Made by a program: the position numbers and the translations under genes. Below are positions 24,822 to 36,000 of a stretch of 64,000 nucleotides of DNA, piece by piece (the first letter of the stretch is position 1; every line of letters begins with the position of its first letter). The notes under the pieces were generated by a model. That model was given only the letters and a program-made list of their open reading frames with translations. It did no database searches and was not told the origin of the DNA. Source of the stretch: Nocardia africana NBRC 100379 (GTDB taxonomy: Bacteria; Actinomycetota; Actinomycetes; Mycobacteriales; Mycobacteriaceae); NCBI RefSeq assembly GCF_001612635.1, contig NZ_BDAV01000012.1, positions 124,001-188,000 on the forward strand, written 5' to 3'.

Positions 24822-27194
24822 GTGTCCGTGTACCTCTATCGGTGGGGGAAGTTCGCCTTCCGCCGAAAATGGATCGTGCTACCGGTCTGGTTGCTGATCT
24901 TCGTCATCGTGGGCGCCGTCGGCGTCGGGCTGAAGAAGCAGAGCCAGGACGACTTCAACATGCCCAATCTGCCCTCGCAGAAGGCCACCGACATCCTGGA
25001 CCGGGAATTCCCGGGTCAATCGGCCGCCTTCAAATTCGATGCGGTGACCGGCACCTACGTGGTGGCAGCCACACACGGCAAACTCACCGATCCGGAGAAC
25101 CACCAGGCGCTGACCGCGCTGGTCCAGAAGATCAACGACCTCGGCATCGTCGACAAGTCCAAGATCAAGCAGGACCCGCAGCATCCCGGCGTGCTCGTCG
25201 ATCCGGTCAGCGCGACGGCGGCGATCGGCTGCACCTCCGGTGATCGCAACGACCCGAACTTCGTCGCGAAATGCGGTCTGGCGCCGCTGAACGTGCTCGG
25301 CAAGAACAACAACGCCGACACCGTCGCCTACTTCAGCGTGCCGTTCCAGATCAAGTCGTTCTCCGACATCACCAAGGCCGATCGGGACCAGGCCTACCAC
25401 GTCGCCGACGAGGCGCGCGCGGCCGGACTCGACGTCGAGATCAGCGGCACCATCGCCACCGAGCAGGCGCCGCCGGGCGGACAGTCGGAAATGATCGGCT
25501 ACGCCGTGGCCTTCATCGTGATGATGATCGCCTTCGGCGCGCTGATCGCGGCGTTCGTGCCGATTCTGACCGGCATCGTGGGCGTCGGCATGGCGTCCTC
25601 GCTGATCATGGCCGGCACCTCGATCGCGAACATCCCGAACTTCACCACCGTGCTGGCGGCGATGATCGGTATCGCGCTCTCGATCGACTACGCGCTGTTC
25701 ATCGTCTCGCGCTACAAACACGAACTGGCCGTGCAGGATTCGCCGGAGGAGGCCGCGGGTGTCGCCATCGGCACCGCCGGCTCGGCGGTCGTGTTCGCCG
25801 GTATGACGGTGATCATCGCGCTGTGCGGGCTGAGCATCGTCGGCGTCAGCTTCCTGACCTGGATGGGTCTGGGTGGCGCCCTGGCCGCGCTGTTCGCGAT
25901 CCTGGTCGCGCTGACCCTGTTGCCCGCGATGATGGGAGCCTTCGGCCGCTTCCTGTTCAAACCGAAACTGCCGCTGGTGGCCCGCGCCGACACCGAGGAC
26001 GACAACGTCGTCACCAACGGCAAGCGTTTCGCGCGGCTGATCGCCAAGGCGCCGTGGGTAACTCTCGGCGCCAGCGTGATCGTGCTCGGCCTGCTCGCCG
26101 CACCCGCGGTGAATTTGAGCCTCGGACTGCCCGGTGAGGACAGCCAGCCCAAGACCACCACGGTTCGCAAGGCCTACGACCTGCGCACCGAAGGTTTCGG
26201 CGAGGGCAGCAATGGCACCCTGCTGGTCGTCGCGGATCTGACCAAGGTGCGGCCGGAGCAGCGTCAGGAAGCCGTCATGGCTCTGCACGACAAACTGGCC
26301 GCCTACCCGGGCATGGACTTCGTGACCATGCCGTCGACGAACAAGCTCACCGCGGACAAGACCGCGGACTATGTGAACAGCACCGGTGCCCAGCTGACCG
26401 CGGTGCCCGATCACGGCCCGAACAACTCCGAGACCCAGGACCTGGTGAAACACGCCCGGGACGCGGAGTCGGACCTGCAGGCGAAATACGGTATGGAGTA
26501 CGGCATCACCGGCTCGACCGCGATCTACGCCGACGTGTCCAACGCCCTGCTCGGCAAGATCGTGCCGTATATGACGATCGTGGCGATCGCGGCGTTCATC
26601 CTGCTGGTGCTCGTGTTCCGTTCGGTGTTGGTGCCGCTGACCGCCGCGCTCGGCTTCCTGTTGTCGATGGCGGCCACCTTCGGCGCCACCGTGCTGATCT
26701 TCCAGCAGGACAAGCTCGGCCTGATCGGCGACCAGCATCCGATCGTGAGCTTCCTGCCGATCATGTTGATCGGCTTGGTATTCGGCCTCGCGATGGACTA
26801 CCAGGTGTTCCTGGTGACCCGGATGCGCGAGGAATACGTGCACGGCAAGTCCCCGAAGGACGCGATGGTGTCCGGTTACCACCACGGCGCCCGCGTGGTC
26901 ACCTCCGCGGCCGTCATCATGATCTCCGTCTTCGGCGGATTCATGATGGAGCCCGACGTGACCGCGAAGTCCATGGGCTTCGCCCTGGCGGCGGGCGTGC
27001 TGTTCGACGCCTTCCTGGTGCGGATGGTGCTGATCCCGTCGCTGCTGGTGCTGCTGGGCAAGTGGGCCTGGTGGATGCCGAAGTGGCTGGATCGGATCCT
27101 GCCCGATATCGACGTCGAGGGCACCAAACTGCGCGAGCTGCAGCAGCGGGACCGCGACACCGCGGTGGAGAAGGAGCCGATCCCGGTCGGCTGA
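24822..27194 (+). CDS. MMPL/RND-family transporter
   Basis: 790 residues. Inner-membrane proton-driven exporter of the MmpL/ActII-3 type with two repeats. TM1 (about 18-38) is followed by an extracellular domain to about 195, five helices with the MMPL core (GALIAAFVPILTGIVG; IGIALSIDYALFIVSRY, whose Asp-Tyr pair is the proton site), then the second repeat (extracellular about 440-590; LGLVFGLAMDYQVFLVTRMREEY-type second site). Start GTG 24822 with GGAGA 7 bases upstream. Likely cargo: lipids, siderophores or drugs. Probably repressed by the divergent TetR. A strong terminator follows. Confidence 0.9.
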   Translation: MSVYLYRWGKFAFRRKWIVLPVWLLIFVIVGAVGVGLKKQSQDDFNMPNLPSQKATDILDREFPGQSAAFKFDAVTGTYVVAATHGKLTDPENHQALTALVQKINDLGIVDKSKIKQDPQHPGVLVDPVSATAAIGCTSGDRNDPNFVAKCGLAPLNVLGKNNNADTVAYFSVPFQIKSFSDITKADRDQAYHVADEARAAGLDVEISGTIATEQAPPGGQSEMIGYAVAFIVMMIAFGALIAAFVPILTGIVGVGMASSLIMAGTSIANIPNFTTVLAAMIGIALSIDYALFIVSRYKHELAVQDSPEEAAGVAIGTAGSAVVFAGMTVIIALCGLSIVGVSFLTWMGLGGALAALFAILVALTLLPAMMGAFGRFLFKPKLPLVARADTEDDNVVTNGKRFARLIAKAPWVTLGASVIVLGLLAAPAVNLSLGLPGEDSQPKTTTVRKAYDLRTEGFGEGSNGTLLVVADLTKVRPEQRQEAVMALHDKLAAYPGMDFVTMPSTNKLTADKTADYVNSTGAQLTAVPDHGPNNSETQDLVKHARDAESDLQAKYGMEYGITGSTAIYADVSNALLGKIVPYMTIVAIAAFILLVLVFRSVLVPLTAALGFLLSMAATFGATVLIFQQDKLGLIGDQHPIVSFLPIMLIGLVFGLAMDYQVFLVTRMREEYVHGKSPKDAMVSGYHHGARVVTSAAVIMISVFGGFMMEPDVTAKSMGFALAAGVLFDAFLVRMVLIPSLLVLLGKWAWWMPKWLDRILPDIDVEGTKLRELQQRDRDTAVEKEPIPVG

Positions 27195-27204
27195 TCCGCG
27201 AACC

Positions 27205-27249
27205 ACGGCACGGGCCCCCATCCGAACTTCGGATGGGGGCCCGTGCCGT
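27205..27249 (+). terminator. Terminator after the MMPL gene
   Basis: A 21-bp perfect stem (27205-27225 with 27229-27249) and a 3-base loop, 11 bases after the stop. It has no long T-tract, as is common in this genus. Confidence 0.85.
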
Positions 27250-27297
27250 ATCCGGTCCGGCAGATCCCGGACCGCGAAGATCTTGATCTTGCAGCAA

Positions 27298-27596
27298 CGA
27301 GACAGCAATCGGCATGGCCGTGGCACTGGTGGTGATGGTGGTGATGGTGGTGGCCTTCGGCGCGATCGTGGCCGCCTTCGTGCCGATCATCACCGCGATC
27401 GTCGGACTCGGATCGGCGACCTCGGTGATCTTCCTCGGCACGTCGTTCATGTCGGTACCGAGTTTCACGATCTCGGTCTTCGGTTCGTTCCTGCTGGAAT
27501 CGGATGCGACGGCCGAGTCGATGGGTTTCGCGCTCGCCGCTGCTGGTGCTGATGGGCAGGGCGGCGTGGTGGATTCCGGGGTGGCTCAGCCGGTGA
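27298..27596 (+). pseudogene. Remnant of a second MMPL transporter gene
   Basis: Three separated pieces of an MMPL protein in order. First, a segment ending VAFGAIVAAFVPIITAIVG...SVPSFT corresponds to about residues 220-275 of the intact neighbour. This joins directly to ISVFGSFLLESDATAESMGFALAA, which corresponds to about residues 700-727. Then, one base out of frame, LLVLMGRAAWWIPGWLSR-stop corresponds to the C-terminal helix. Two large internal deletions and a frameshift therefore separate it from a working gene. It shows that a tandem MMPL pair once existed here. Confidence 0.8.
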
Positions 27597-27636
27597 AGGT
27601 CGGCTGAGCCGGCACTGCCACCTCGTACCGGGTCGC

Positions 27637-28572
27637 TCAGCCCAGCTGGGCGGCGACCTCGCCGGCGACCAATTCCAGGTGGTCGAGGTCGGACAGGTCC
27701 AGGACCTGGAGGTACAGCCGGGTGATGCCGGTGGTCTCGCGGTAACGGCCGATCTTGTCGACCACCTCCGCCGGGGTGCCGGCCAGGCCGTTGGTGCGCA
27801 GTTCGTCCACCTCGCGGCCGATCGCCTCGGCGCGGCGGGCGATCTCGGCCTCGTCGCGGCCCACGCACAGCACCTGGGCGGCCGAGCGGACGATCTCACC
27901 CGGGTCGCGGCCGATGTCGCGGGCCGCCGCGTCGACCCGATCGAATTGCGCCGCAGCCGTTTCCGCATCCGTGAACGGCAGATTGAACTCGTGGGCGTAC
28001 CGTGCGGCCAGGGCCGGTGTGCGCTTCTTGCCCGCCCCGCCGATGATCACCGGCGGGCCGGGCTGCTGCACCGGCTTGGGCAGGGCCGGACTGCCTTGCA
28101 GCACATAGTGTTTGCCCGTGAAATCGAAGGTCTCCCCCACGGGGGTCTCCCACAGGCCGGTGATGACGGCCAGTTGCTCGGCGTAGCGGTCGAAGCGCTC
28201 GCCGAGCTCCGGCAGGTCGATGCCGTAGGCGCGATGTTCGTCGGCGAACCACCCCGAGCCGAGGCCGAGCTCGACCCGGCCGCCGGACATCTGATCGACC
28301 TGGGCGACCGAGATCGCCAGCACCGACGGATGCCGGAACGTCGCGGCGGTGACCAGTGTGCCCAGCCGGATCCGGGAGGTCTCGCGCGCGAGCCCGGCCA
28401 GCGTGATCCACGCGTCGGTGGGGCCCGGCAGGCCGGAGACCCCGCCCATCTTCAGATAGTGATCCGACCGGAAGAATGCGTCGAACCCCGCCTCCTCGGT
28501 CACCTTCGCAACCCGGAGCAGATCGTCGTAGGTAGCCCCTTGCTGGGGCTCGGTGAAGATTCGTAGTTCCAC
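27637..28572 (-). CDS. LLM-class F420-dependent oxidoreductase
   Basis: 311 residues, luciferase-like TIM barrel. VELRIFTEPQQGATYDDLLRVAKVTEEAGFDAFFRSDHY, GLARETSRIRLGTLVTAATFRHPSVLA, GRVELGLGSGW and the C-terminal LYLQVLDLSDLDHLELVA place it among actinobacterial F420-dependent reductases. It would use F420H2 or oxidised F420 on an unknown substrate. It follows the alpha-oxoamine synthase gene by 48 bases on the same strand, so it may be a tailoring enzyme of that pathway, though this group also occurs alone. GTG 28572 is the likely start; a few codons upstream are possible. Confidence 0.82.
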   Translation of the reverse strand: MELRIFTEPQQGATYDDLLRVAKVTEEAGFDAFFRSDHYLKMGGVSGLPGPTDAWITLAGLARETSRIRLGTLVTAATFRHPSVLAISVAQVDQMSGGRVELGLGSGWFADEHRAYGIDLPELGERFDRYAEQLAVITGLWETPVGETFDFTGKHYVLQGSPALPKPVQQPGPPVIIGGAGKKRTPALAARYAHEFNLPFTDAETAAAQFDRVDAAARDIGRDPGEIVRSAAQVLCVGRDEAEIARRAEAIGREVDELRTNGLAGTPAEVVDKIGRYRETTGITRLYLQVLDLSDLDHLELVAGEVAAQLG

Positions 28573-28620
28573 GAGCACCAACGTACCGGTCCGCCGCGGA
28601 CCGGTACGCCGGCGCCGTTT

Positions 28621-30024
28621 TCAGCCGGTCACGCTCAGGTCGGGCAGTTGCGCGGCGCCGGTGACGGCCTCCCGCAGCAGGTCGGCGGCGGCCTCCAGCT
28701 GGGCGGGTTCGTGTTCGGAGGTCAGGAAGAAGCGCAGGCGTTCCTGACCTGCCGGGACCGCCGGAGAGGAGATCGCGCCCGCGTAGACGCCGTTCTGCAG
28801 CAGTGTGGTGGCGACGTAGCCGGCGCGCAGTTCGCCGGGGACGATGACCGGGCAGATCGGGGTGCCTTCGGAGATGCCGAGATCGATGCCGCGCTCCCCG
28901 AGCAGGGTGCGGAAGTGCTCGGCGTTGGCCCACAGCCGGCGCAGTCGCTGCGGTTCCGCCTCCAGGACGTCGAGTGCGGCCAGCGCGGCGCCGATGGTCG
29001 AGGGTGCGGGCCCGCCGGTCAGCATGGCCACACCGGGAGCGGCGGCCTTCATCGCGGCGATCAGATCCGCGTCGGCGGCGATGAAACCGCCGCAGCTGCC
29101 CAACGCCTTCGACAGGGTGCCCATCCAGATGTCGACCGCGTCTCCGGGCATCCCGTAATGCTCGCGGATGCCGTGGCCACGCTCCCCGAAAACACCGAGG
29201 GAATGCGCCTCGTCGACCATCACGGCGCAGTCGAATTCCCGTGCGATGGCGGCCAATTCGCTCACCCGGCCGACGGTGCCGTCCATGCTGTAATGGCCTT
29301 CGACCACGACCAGCGCCCGATCGAAGTTCCCGCGCGACATACGCAACACCGAACGCAGCGACTCCGGATCGTTGTGGCGGAAGTTGAGCCGCCGCGCTCC
29401 CGACCACTGCACGCCGGAGATCACGCTGCCGTGAATGAGCGAATCGCAGATCGCGACGTCATCGGCGCCCAGCAGGAAGCCGATCACCCCGGCATTGGTG
29501 AGATAACCGCTGGTCGTGACCATCGCGTCGCCGACGTCGTACATCGCGGCCAGGCGCTGTTCGAGTTCGGCGTAGATCGGGATCTCCCCGGCGACGATGC
29601 GGCTGGCCGATGCGGAGGCGCCGTAGGTGTCCAGCGCGTCCTTGGCGGCCTGCACCACCTTCGGATGATTGCCCAGGCCGAGATAGTTGTAGGCGCTGAA
29701 ATTCACCAGATCCCGGCCCTGCCACCGGATCACGGTGTCGTTCGGGCTCTCCCGCACGAGGAACATCGGATTCGGCGTGCCGCTGTGCTCGTGCACCGCC
29801 GCGATCGCCGCCCGCTTCTGCACCATCGCCGCGACCTCGGGGTGGTCGGCGAATTGGCGTCCGGGGCCCCGGCGCGGGCGGGCGGGTTTGCCGTTGCCGG
29901 CCGCGAACGTACCGCGCGAGCCACCGGACGTCGCGGCGGCGGCTACGGGCGCCGGCGTACCGGTCCCGCCGGACGCCGTGCCGGACAACAACTTCCGCGC
30001 CAGATCCCGCGCCGATTCACTCAT
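28621..30024 (-). CDS. Alpha-oxoamine synthase (AONS/SPT-like PLP enzyme)
   Basis: 467 residues. Fold-type I PLP enzyme that condenses an amino acid with an acyl thioester, losing CO2 (as BioF, KBL and serine palmitoyltransferase do). FSAYNYLGLGNHP, GYLTNAGVI, DSLIHGSVISGV, VVEGHYSMDGT, cofactor Asp/His in MVDEAHSLGVFG (D271, H274) and Schiff-base Lys in TLSKALGSCGG (K306) are all intact. An N-terminal Ala/Gly/Pro-rich extension of about 55 residues is not found in BioF and may dock to the PKS. ATG 30024 with AAGGA upstream; 40 bases after the PKS stop, so the two are one transcript. It is likely the chain-release enzyme for the PKS. Confidence 0.88.
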   Translation of the reverse strand: MSESARDLARKLLSGTASGGTGTPAPVAAAATSGGSRGTFAAGNGKPARPRRGPGRQFADHPEVAAMVQKRAAIAAVHEHSGTPNPMFLVRESPNDTVIRWQGRDLVNFSAYNYLGLGNHPKVVQAAKDALDTYGASASASRIVAGEIPIYAELEQRLAAMYDVGDAMVTTSGYLTNAGVIGFLLGADDVAICDSLIHGSVISGVQWSGARRLNFRHNDPESLRSVLRMSRGNFDRALVVVEGHYSMDGTVGRVSELAAIAREFDCAVMVDEAHSLGVFGERGHGIREHYGMPGDAVDIWMGTLSKALGSCGGFIAADADLIAAMKAAAPGVAMLTGGPAPSTIGAALAALDVLEAEPQRLRRLWANAEHFRTLLGERGIDLGISEGTPICPVIVPGELRAGYVATTLLQNGVYAGAISSPAVPAGQERLRFFLTSEHEPAQLEAAADLLREAVTGAAQLPDLSVTG

Positions 30025-30064
30025 CCCGCATCCTTTTCCGGCGCAGCAGGCGGCTGCGGCCTTC

Positions 30065-33000
30065 TCATCCCGTCGCCCCCTGCACGATCGCCTCGGCCAC
30101 CCGCGCACCCGCTTGTTCGAGGCTGAACGAGCGGCCCATCTTCATCGACATCAGTTCCACGCCCAGCGATTTGGTCACCAGCGCACCGAATTCCACCGCC
30201 ATCAGCGAGTCCAATCCGAGTTCGGGCACCGGGACCGTCAGGTCGATCGAGTCCGCCGAGACGCCCATGACCTGTGCCAATTGCTCGGCCAGCATGAAGG
30301 CGACCACCTCGTTGCGCTTACCCTCGTCGAGTTCGGCGAGCTGGACGCGCAGCCGCGCCGCGGCCGAATCGTCCTGCGCCGCAGCGGCGATCAGTTCCTT
30401 GGTACGTCCGGTCTGGGCGAAGAACGGCGCGGTGGCGTTCACCTTGGCCCAGTCGACCGGAATGATCGAGACCTGGGTGACACCCAATCGCAGCGCCTGC
30501 TCCAGATATTCGGTCCCCTCGTCCATGGTGATCGAATCGAAGCCGGTGTTGCGCAGATACCGCGCGATGTGTTCGTCGTCGGCCATCCCGCCGCCGGACA
30601 TATGACCCCAGCCGACGACCAGCGCCTTACCGCCCGCGCGGACCACCGTATCCCCGATGGCCTGGAGCGCGATATTGGCTGCGGTATAAGCGTATTGGCC
30701 GACACCGCCGAACATCGCACTGCCGGATGACCACAGCGCGAACTGATCCAGCCGCGCCCCGGCCGCCCGGATGCCGGCGACGAGTGCGCGCGCACCGTCG
30801 GCCTTCGCGCGGAACACCTTGGCCAGACTCTCGGCATCCATGACGGTGATGCGCTTGTCGTCGATGGCGCCCGCGGTGTGGAACACCCCGCGCAGCGGAT
30901 GCTCCGGCCGGTGGGCGCGAGCGACGACCGCCGCGACGGCATCGGCATCGGTGATGTCGACCCGCTCGACGGTGACCTCGATGCCCTGAGCCTCCCAGGC
31001 CGCGAGCTGCGCGACGGCGGCCTCGGTGGTGGCGCCGCCGCGACCGAGCAGCGTCAACCGGCGGGCGCCGTGGCCCACCAGCCACCGTCCGGTGGCCAGG
31101 CCGAAGGCACCGAAACCACCGGTGATCAGGTATTGCGCCGCCGGGTCGATCTCGATGTCCGGTAGCTGCGGGCGGACCAGCGGCTGTTCTTCGGTCAGGT
31201 CCAGCGCGACCCGGCCGATGCGGGTCGAGCGGGCCACCTCCTCGAAGGCCTGGGCCACCTCCGCCGTGCCGTACTTCTGGAACGGCAGCGGCCGGTAGGT
31301 GCCGTTGTCGAAGCTGGCGTTGACCTTGCGGCCCAGCTCCATCACCTCGGTATGCCGCAGTCGCAGCATCCGGTCCAGATCGAAGGAGAAGTAGGAGACG
31401 TTCTTGTCGAACGCCGACAGATCCAGCATGCCGCCGGTGTAGATGTCGGCCTTGCCGATCTCCACGATGCGGCCGAATTCGGCGATCACCGCGAAGTTCT
31501 GGCGCAGGATCTCACCGGGCGCCGAGCTGATGATCACGTCCACACCGCGTCCGCCGGTGAGGGCCAGCACCTCGTCGACGAAGTTGAGCGACCGCGAGCC
31601 GACCGCGTGATCGGCGCCCTCGGCCAGGACGTAGGCACGTCGCTCTTCACTGCTCGCCGTGCCGATCACGGTGGCGCCGTGCAATTTCGCGATCTGCACC
31701 GCCGCGCTGCCGACGCCGCCCGCCGCACCGTGCACCAGCACGGTCTCACCGGCCCGGATCCGCGCCAGTTCGAGCAACGAGTATTCGGCGGTGGTGAACG
31801 CCGTGACGCTGCTGCACCGGCCGGCATCGGTGTCCGGGTGGACGTGGGTGAGCGAATCGGTCGAGGTGGTGTGATAGCGCGCGACCATGCCCTTGGAGGT
31901 CAGGCTCACCGCGTCGCCGACCGCGTAGTCGGTCACGCCGGGGCCGACCCGGACCACCTCGCCGCCGCCTTCCATGCCCGGCACCAGGCCGAAGAAGGTC
32001 TCCGACAGTTCGCGTTCGCCGAGGACGCCGATCACCTTCAGCGCGTCCTTGAAGTTGAGGCCCACCGCCCGCATCCGCACCTCGACCTCACCCGGGCCGG
32101 GTTCGCGCCGATTACAGCGCCGCCAGCCCAGCCGCGCGAAGGTGCGCGAACGGGGCAGTTCCAGTTCGAAATTCGCCTCCGGATCGGTGAGCGGTTCGGC
32201 GGTGTCGAGGGCGTCGAGCCGCTCTTGCAGCGTTCGGGTCACGACCGTGGTCCAGCGCAGGCCGTTGCGCAGGACGGCCTCGTCGACCAGGTCGTACTGG
32301 AAGCCGCCGGGGATCGCGAGTTCGGCGGACAGGTCCGCGACCGTCGTGTCGGCATCGACATCCACCAGTCGCCACCGCAGCCGGGACTGTTCGTTGAGCA
32401 ATACGCGACGAGCGCCGGCGATGGCCGCCTGGCTGGGATCCGGTGCCGTCACATCCGCGGGGTGGGCGTACGCGTGGGCGCTGACCACGGTCGCGTAGAT
32501 CGATCCGTCGCCGGTCAGCGGAATTTCGATCTCGTGCTCGGTGACCCGCTCCTCGAGGTACCCGTCCAGCGTCACCGCGATCCGGCGCAGCGTCCACAGC
32601 GCCGCCACGTCACCGTCGGGCGAGTGCCCGGGAACCACGCACACGTGCAGCCGTTGCACGCCCTCGGTGCCGAAGATGTCGCGAAGTCGTTGTGCCAGTG
32701 CGGGTTCCAGCTCGGCGTCGCTGGGATCGAGGCGCAGGACGGCCGAGCCGGCGCCGCCCGCCACGGCGTCGCGCACCCGCTCGAGCCGCGAGTCGATGTT
32801 CTCGCCGTAGCCGAGGACCAGGGTGTACAGGCCATCGTTGCCGGGGAGTGCGGTCGTATCGACCGGATCGCGCAGCTCCCACCGTTCCTCGTAGAACATG
32901 TCGGTCATGCGCTGCAGCGGGCCGCGGCCCGGAGTCAGGGAACCGAATTCCATTCCCCTGATCTGCATCACGACGGAGTGCTCGGCGTCGAGCAGATCGA

Positions 33001-36000
33001 TATCGGCCAGCGGCCGGTCGCCCTCGGTGAACCGGGCCACGGCGGTGACCTCGGCCGGCAGGGGCGCGAGGCGGCGCACACTGCGCACGCCGACCGGCAC
33101 CATCGCGCCCTCCTGGGCGCCACCGCGTCCGGCGAGCAGGGCGGCCACACTCTGCAGCGCCGCATCGACGATCGCGGGATGAGCGAGATACCTCTCGCCC
33201 TGGCCGATGGTGCCGTCGAGTTGGGCGACCACGGTGTCCGGCGAGATGCGGATCGAGGTGGCGCGCTGGAAGGCCGGCCCGTATTCCAGTCCGCGCGCGG
33301 CCAATCCGGCGTAGAAATCGGCGGGCTGGACCGCGAGCATCTGCTCGACATCGGGCACATCCGCGGTGATCGGCGCATAGCTGCCTTCGACCAGGCGGCC
33401 CATCGCGTGCACGGTCCAGATGGTTCCGGCCGCGCCCCGGGCGCGGATGGTGAAGCGCCCGGTCGAATCCTCCACGTGGAGTTCGACGATCGGCGCCTCA
33501 CCCTCCTCGACGACCAGGGGCGCGACGAACCGCACCCCTTCCACGGCGACCTGATCCGATTCGGTGCGCACGGCGGCGGCACTCAGGGCGGCATCCAGAT
33601 ATCCCGCGCCCGGCAGGATCCGGGTGCCGCCCACGACGTGATCGGCCAGCCAGGGCAGCGCGGCGAGCGACAGTTCCACCCGCCAGGCGTTGGCATCGTC
33701 GGGATCCTGATCACCGAGCATCGGATGCGCGCCGGGTGTGCCGTGCCGCAGCAGCCGGAATTCGGGCAGTTCGTTGCGCAGCCGGGTGCGCTGCCACGGA
33801 TAGCGTGGCAGATCGATATGCGGCGTCGGGTCCGGCACGCCCGCGAACAGCGCGTCGATGTCGAGTACTCCGGCCGCGTACAGACCGGACAGGGTCTGGC
33901 GCAGGCTGTCGGCGTCCTGCTGTTTGCGATGCAGGGTGGCCACCGTCGTCCCGGTTTCGCCCGCGCCGATGAGGATTTCGCGAATATTGGCGCCGAGCAC
34001 CGGATGCGGTCCGACCTCGACGAACACCCGGTTGCCGGCGCGGACCAGTGCGGTGATCGCATCGGCGAACCGCACCGGCTGCCGCACGTTGGCACACCAG
34101 TAGTCGGCATTCCAGTCGGCCGCGGTGACCTGTTCGCCGGTGACCGTGGAGTACAGCGGCATACGCGGTTCGGCGACGGTCAGCCCGGCCAGCACCGCGC
34201 GCAGTTCATCCAGGATCGGATCCATCAGATGACTGTGATACGGCACCTCGACCTGCAGCCGGCGCGCGAAAATACCGTCGGCGGTAAGCTTTTCGGCGAT
34301 CTCGTCGAGGCGGTCGACCGCACCGGCCAGCGTGACGGCCGAGGGCGAGTTGATCGCCGCGATATCGACCGAACTGTCGGCGGCGATGACCTCGCGAGCC
34401 GCCTCGGCCGGCAACCCGATCGCCAGCATGCCACCCGTTCCGGCCGTCGTGGCCTGCAACCGGGCGCGGTGATAGCTGACCAGCAGCGCGTCGTGGAGCG
34501 ACAGCATTCCGGTCACGTAGGCGGCCGACACCTCGCCGACGCTGTGGCCGACGACGACCGCGGGCTCGATTCCGTACTCGCGCAACGCCGCGTACAGCGC
34601 GACCTGGACCAGGAAGTTCGCCGGTTGCGCGATGGCGGTGGAGGTGACCCGAGACTCTTCCTCCGGCCGCAGCAACTCCTCGACGACGGACCAGCCGGCG
34701 ATCTCGGTGAACACGGCGTCGATGCGGCGCGCCTCGTCGGCGAACGGCCCTGCGGCGGTGAGTAGTTCGCGTGCCATGCCCCACCACTGCGGCCCCATAC
34801 CGGTGAAGACGTACACCGGCTCGGCGGTGCGCTTGGCGACGGTGCGACCGATCCGGCCCTCACCGCTCGCCAGATCCACCAGGCCGCGGACCAGTTCGGT
34901 GTCGTCGCCGAAGGTGATCGCGGCCCGATGGTTGTGATGGTGGCGCCGCCGCCACGCGGCTTCGGCCAGCCGTCCGGGGTCGGCGCCCTCGGCGATCAGT
35001 TCGGCGACGCCACGAGCCAGTTGCCGAACCGCGGTCTCGTTCCGCGCGGACAGCGGCAGGACGCCGAAATGCACTGGCTCTCGGTCGATTTCGGCACCGC
35101 TCCGATACTCCTGCAGAATAGCGTGCGCGTTGGTGCCGCCGTAGCCGAAACCGTTGACGGCCACCGTCATGCGCTCGACCTCGGGGCCGACCGGCTCGGC
35201 CTCGGTCTGCAGGCGAATTCCCAGTTCCTCGAACGGGATATCGGGATTCGGCGTATCCAGCCAGCCCTGCGGCGCGATGGTGCGGTGCGTGATGGCCAGC
35301 GCCGATTTGATGACGCTCGCGATGCCCGACGCCGCCTCGGTGTGCCCCAGCGTCGCCTTCACCGAGCCGACACCGACCGGGCCGGGCCGTCCGGTGGCGG
35401 CGCCGTAGGCCCGGCCGATCGCTCGCAGTTCCAACGGGTCGCCCACCGGTGTTCCGGTGCCGTGCGCCTCCACGTAGGTGACCTCGTGCGCGGGGATTCC
35501 GGAGCGCTCGATCACGGTCTTGGCCAGCGCTTCCTGAGAATCCGCGTTCGGGACGGTGATGGCCGTGGTGCGGCCGTCCTGATTCGATCCGGTGGCCTTG
35601 ACCACCGCGTAGATGCGGTCACCGTCGCGTTCGGCATCGGCGAGCTTCTTCAGCACCACGATGCCGGCGCCCTCGCCGCGGCCGTAACCGTCGGCGGCGG
35701 CGTCGAACGGTTTGCTGCGGCCGTCGGCGGCGAGAAATCCGCCCTTGCACATGGAGACGAACGGCTCCGGCTGGGCCATCACGGTCACACCGCCGGCGAG
35801 GGCGTATTCGCAGTCTCCACTCTCGATGGCCTGGCAGGCCAGATGCAGCGCGACCAGCGACGAGGAACAGGCGGTGTCGACGGTGACCGCCGGACCGGTG
35901 AGGTTGAGCGCGTAGGCGATCCGGTTCGAGAGCATCGTGTACGACGCGCCGGCGGCTGTATGCATGTCGACATGCGGCAGCGCCGGTCCACCGACCGACA

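Noticed and set aside
24879..27326. 815-codon - strand frame opposite the MMPL gene
   Set aside because: Shadow of the MMPL gene; low-complexity His/Asp/Arg composition and no ribosome site.
31352..34765. Very long open frame (1137 codons) on the + strand across the PKS gene
   Set aside because: It is antisense to the PKS coding frame; Arg/His/Gly-rich composition without domains is the usual GC-rich shadow of a real gene.
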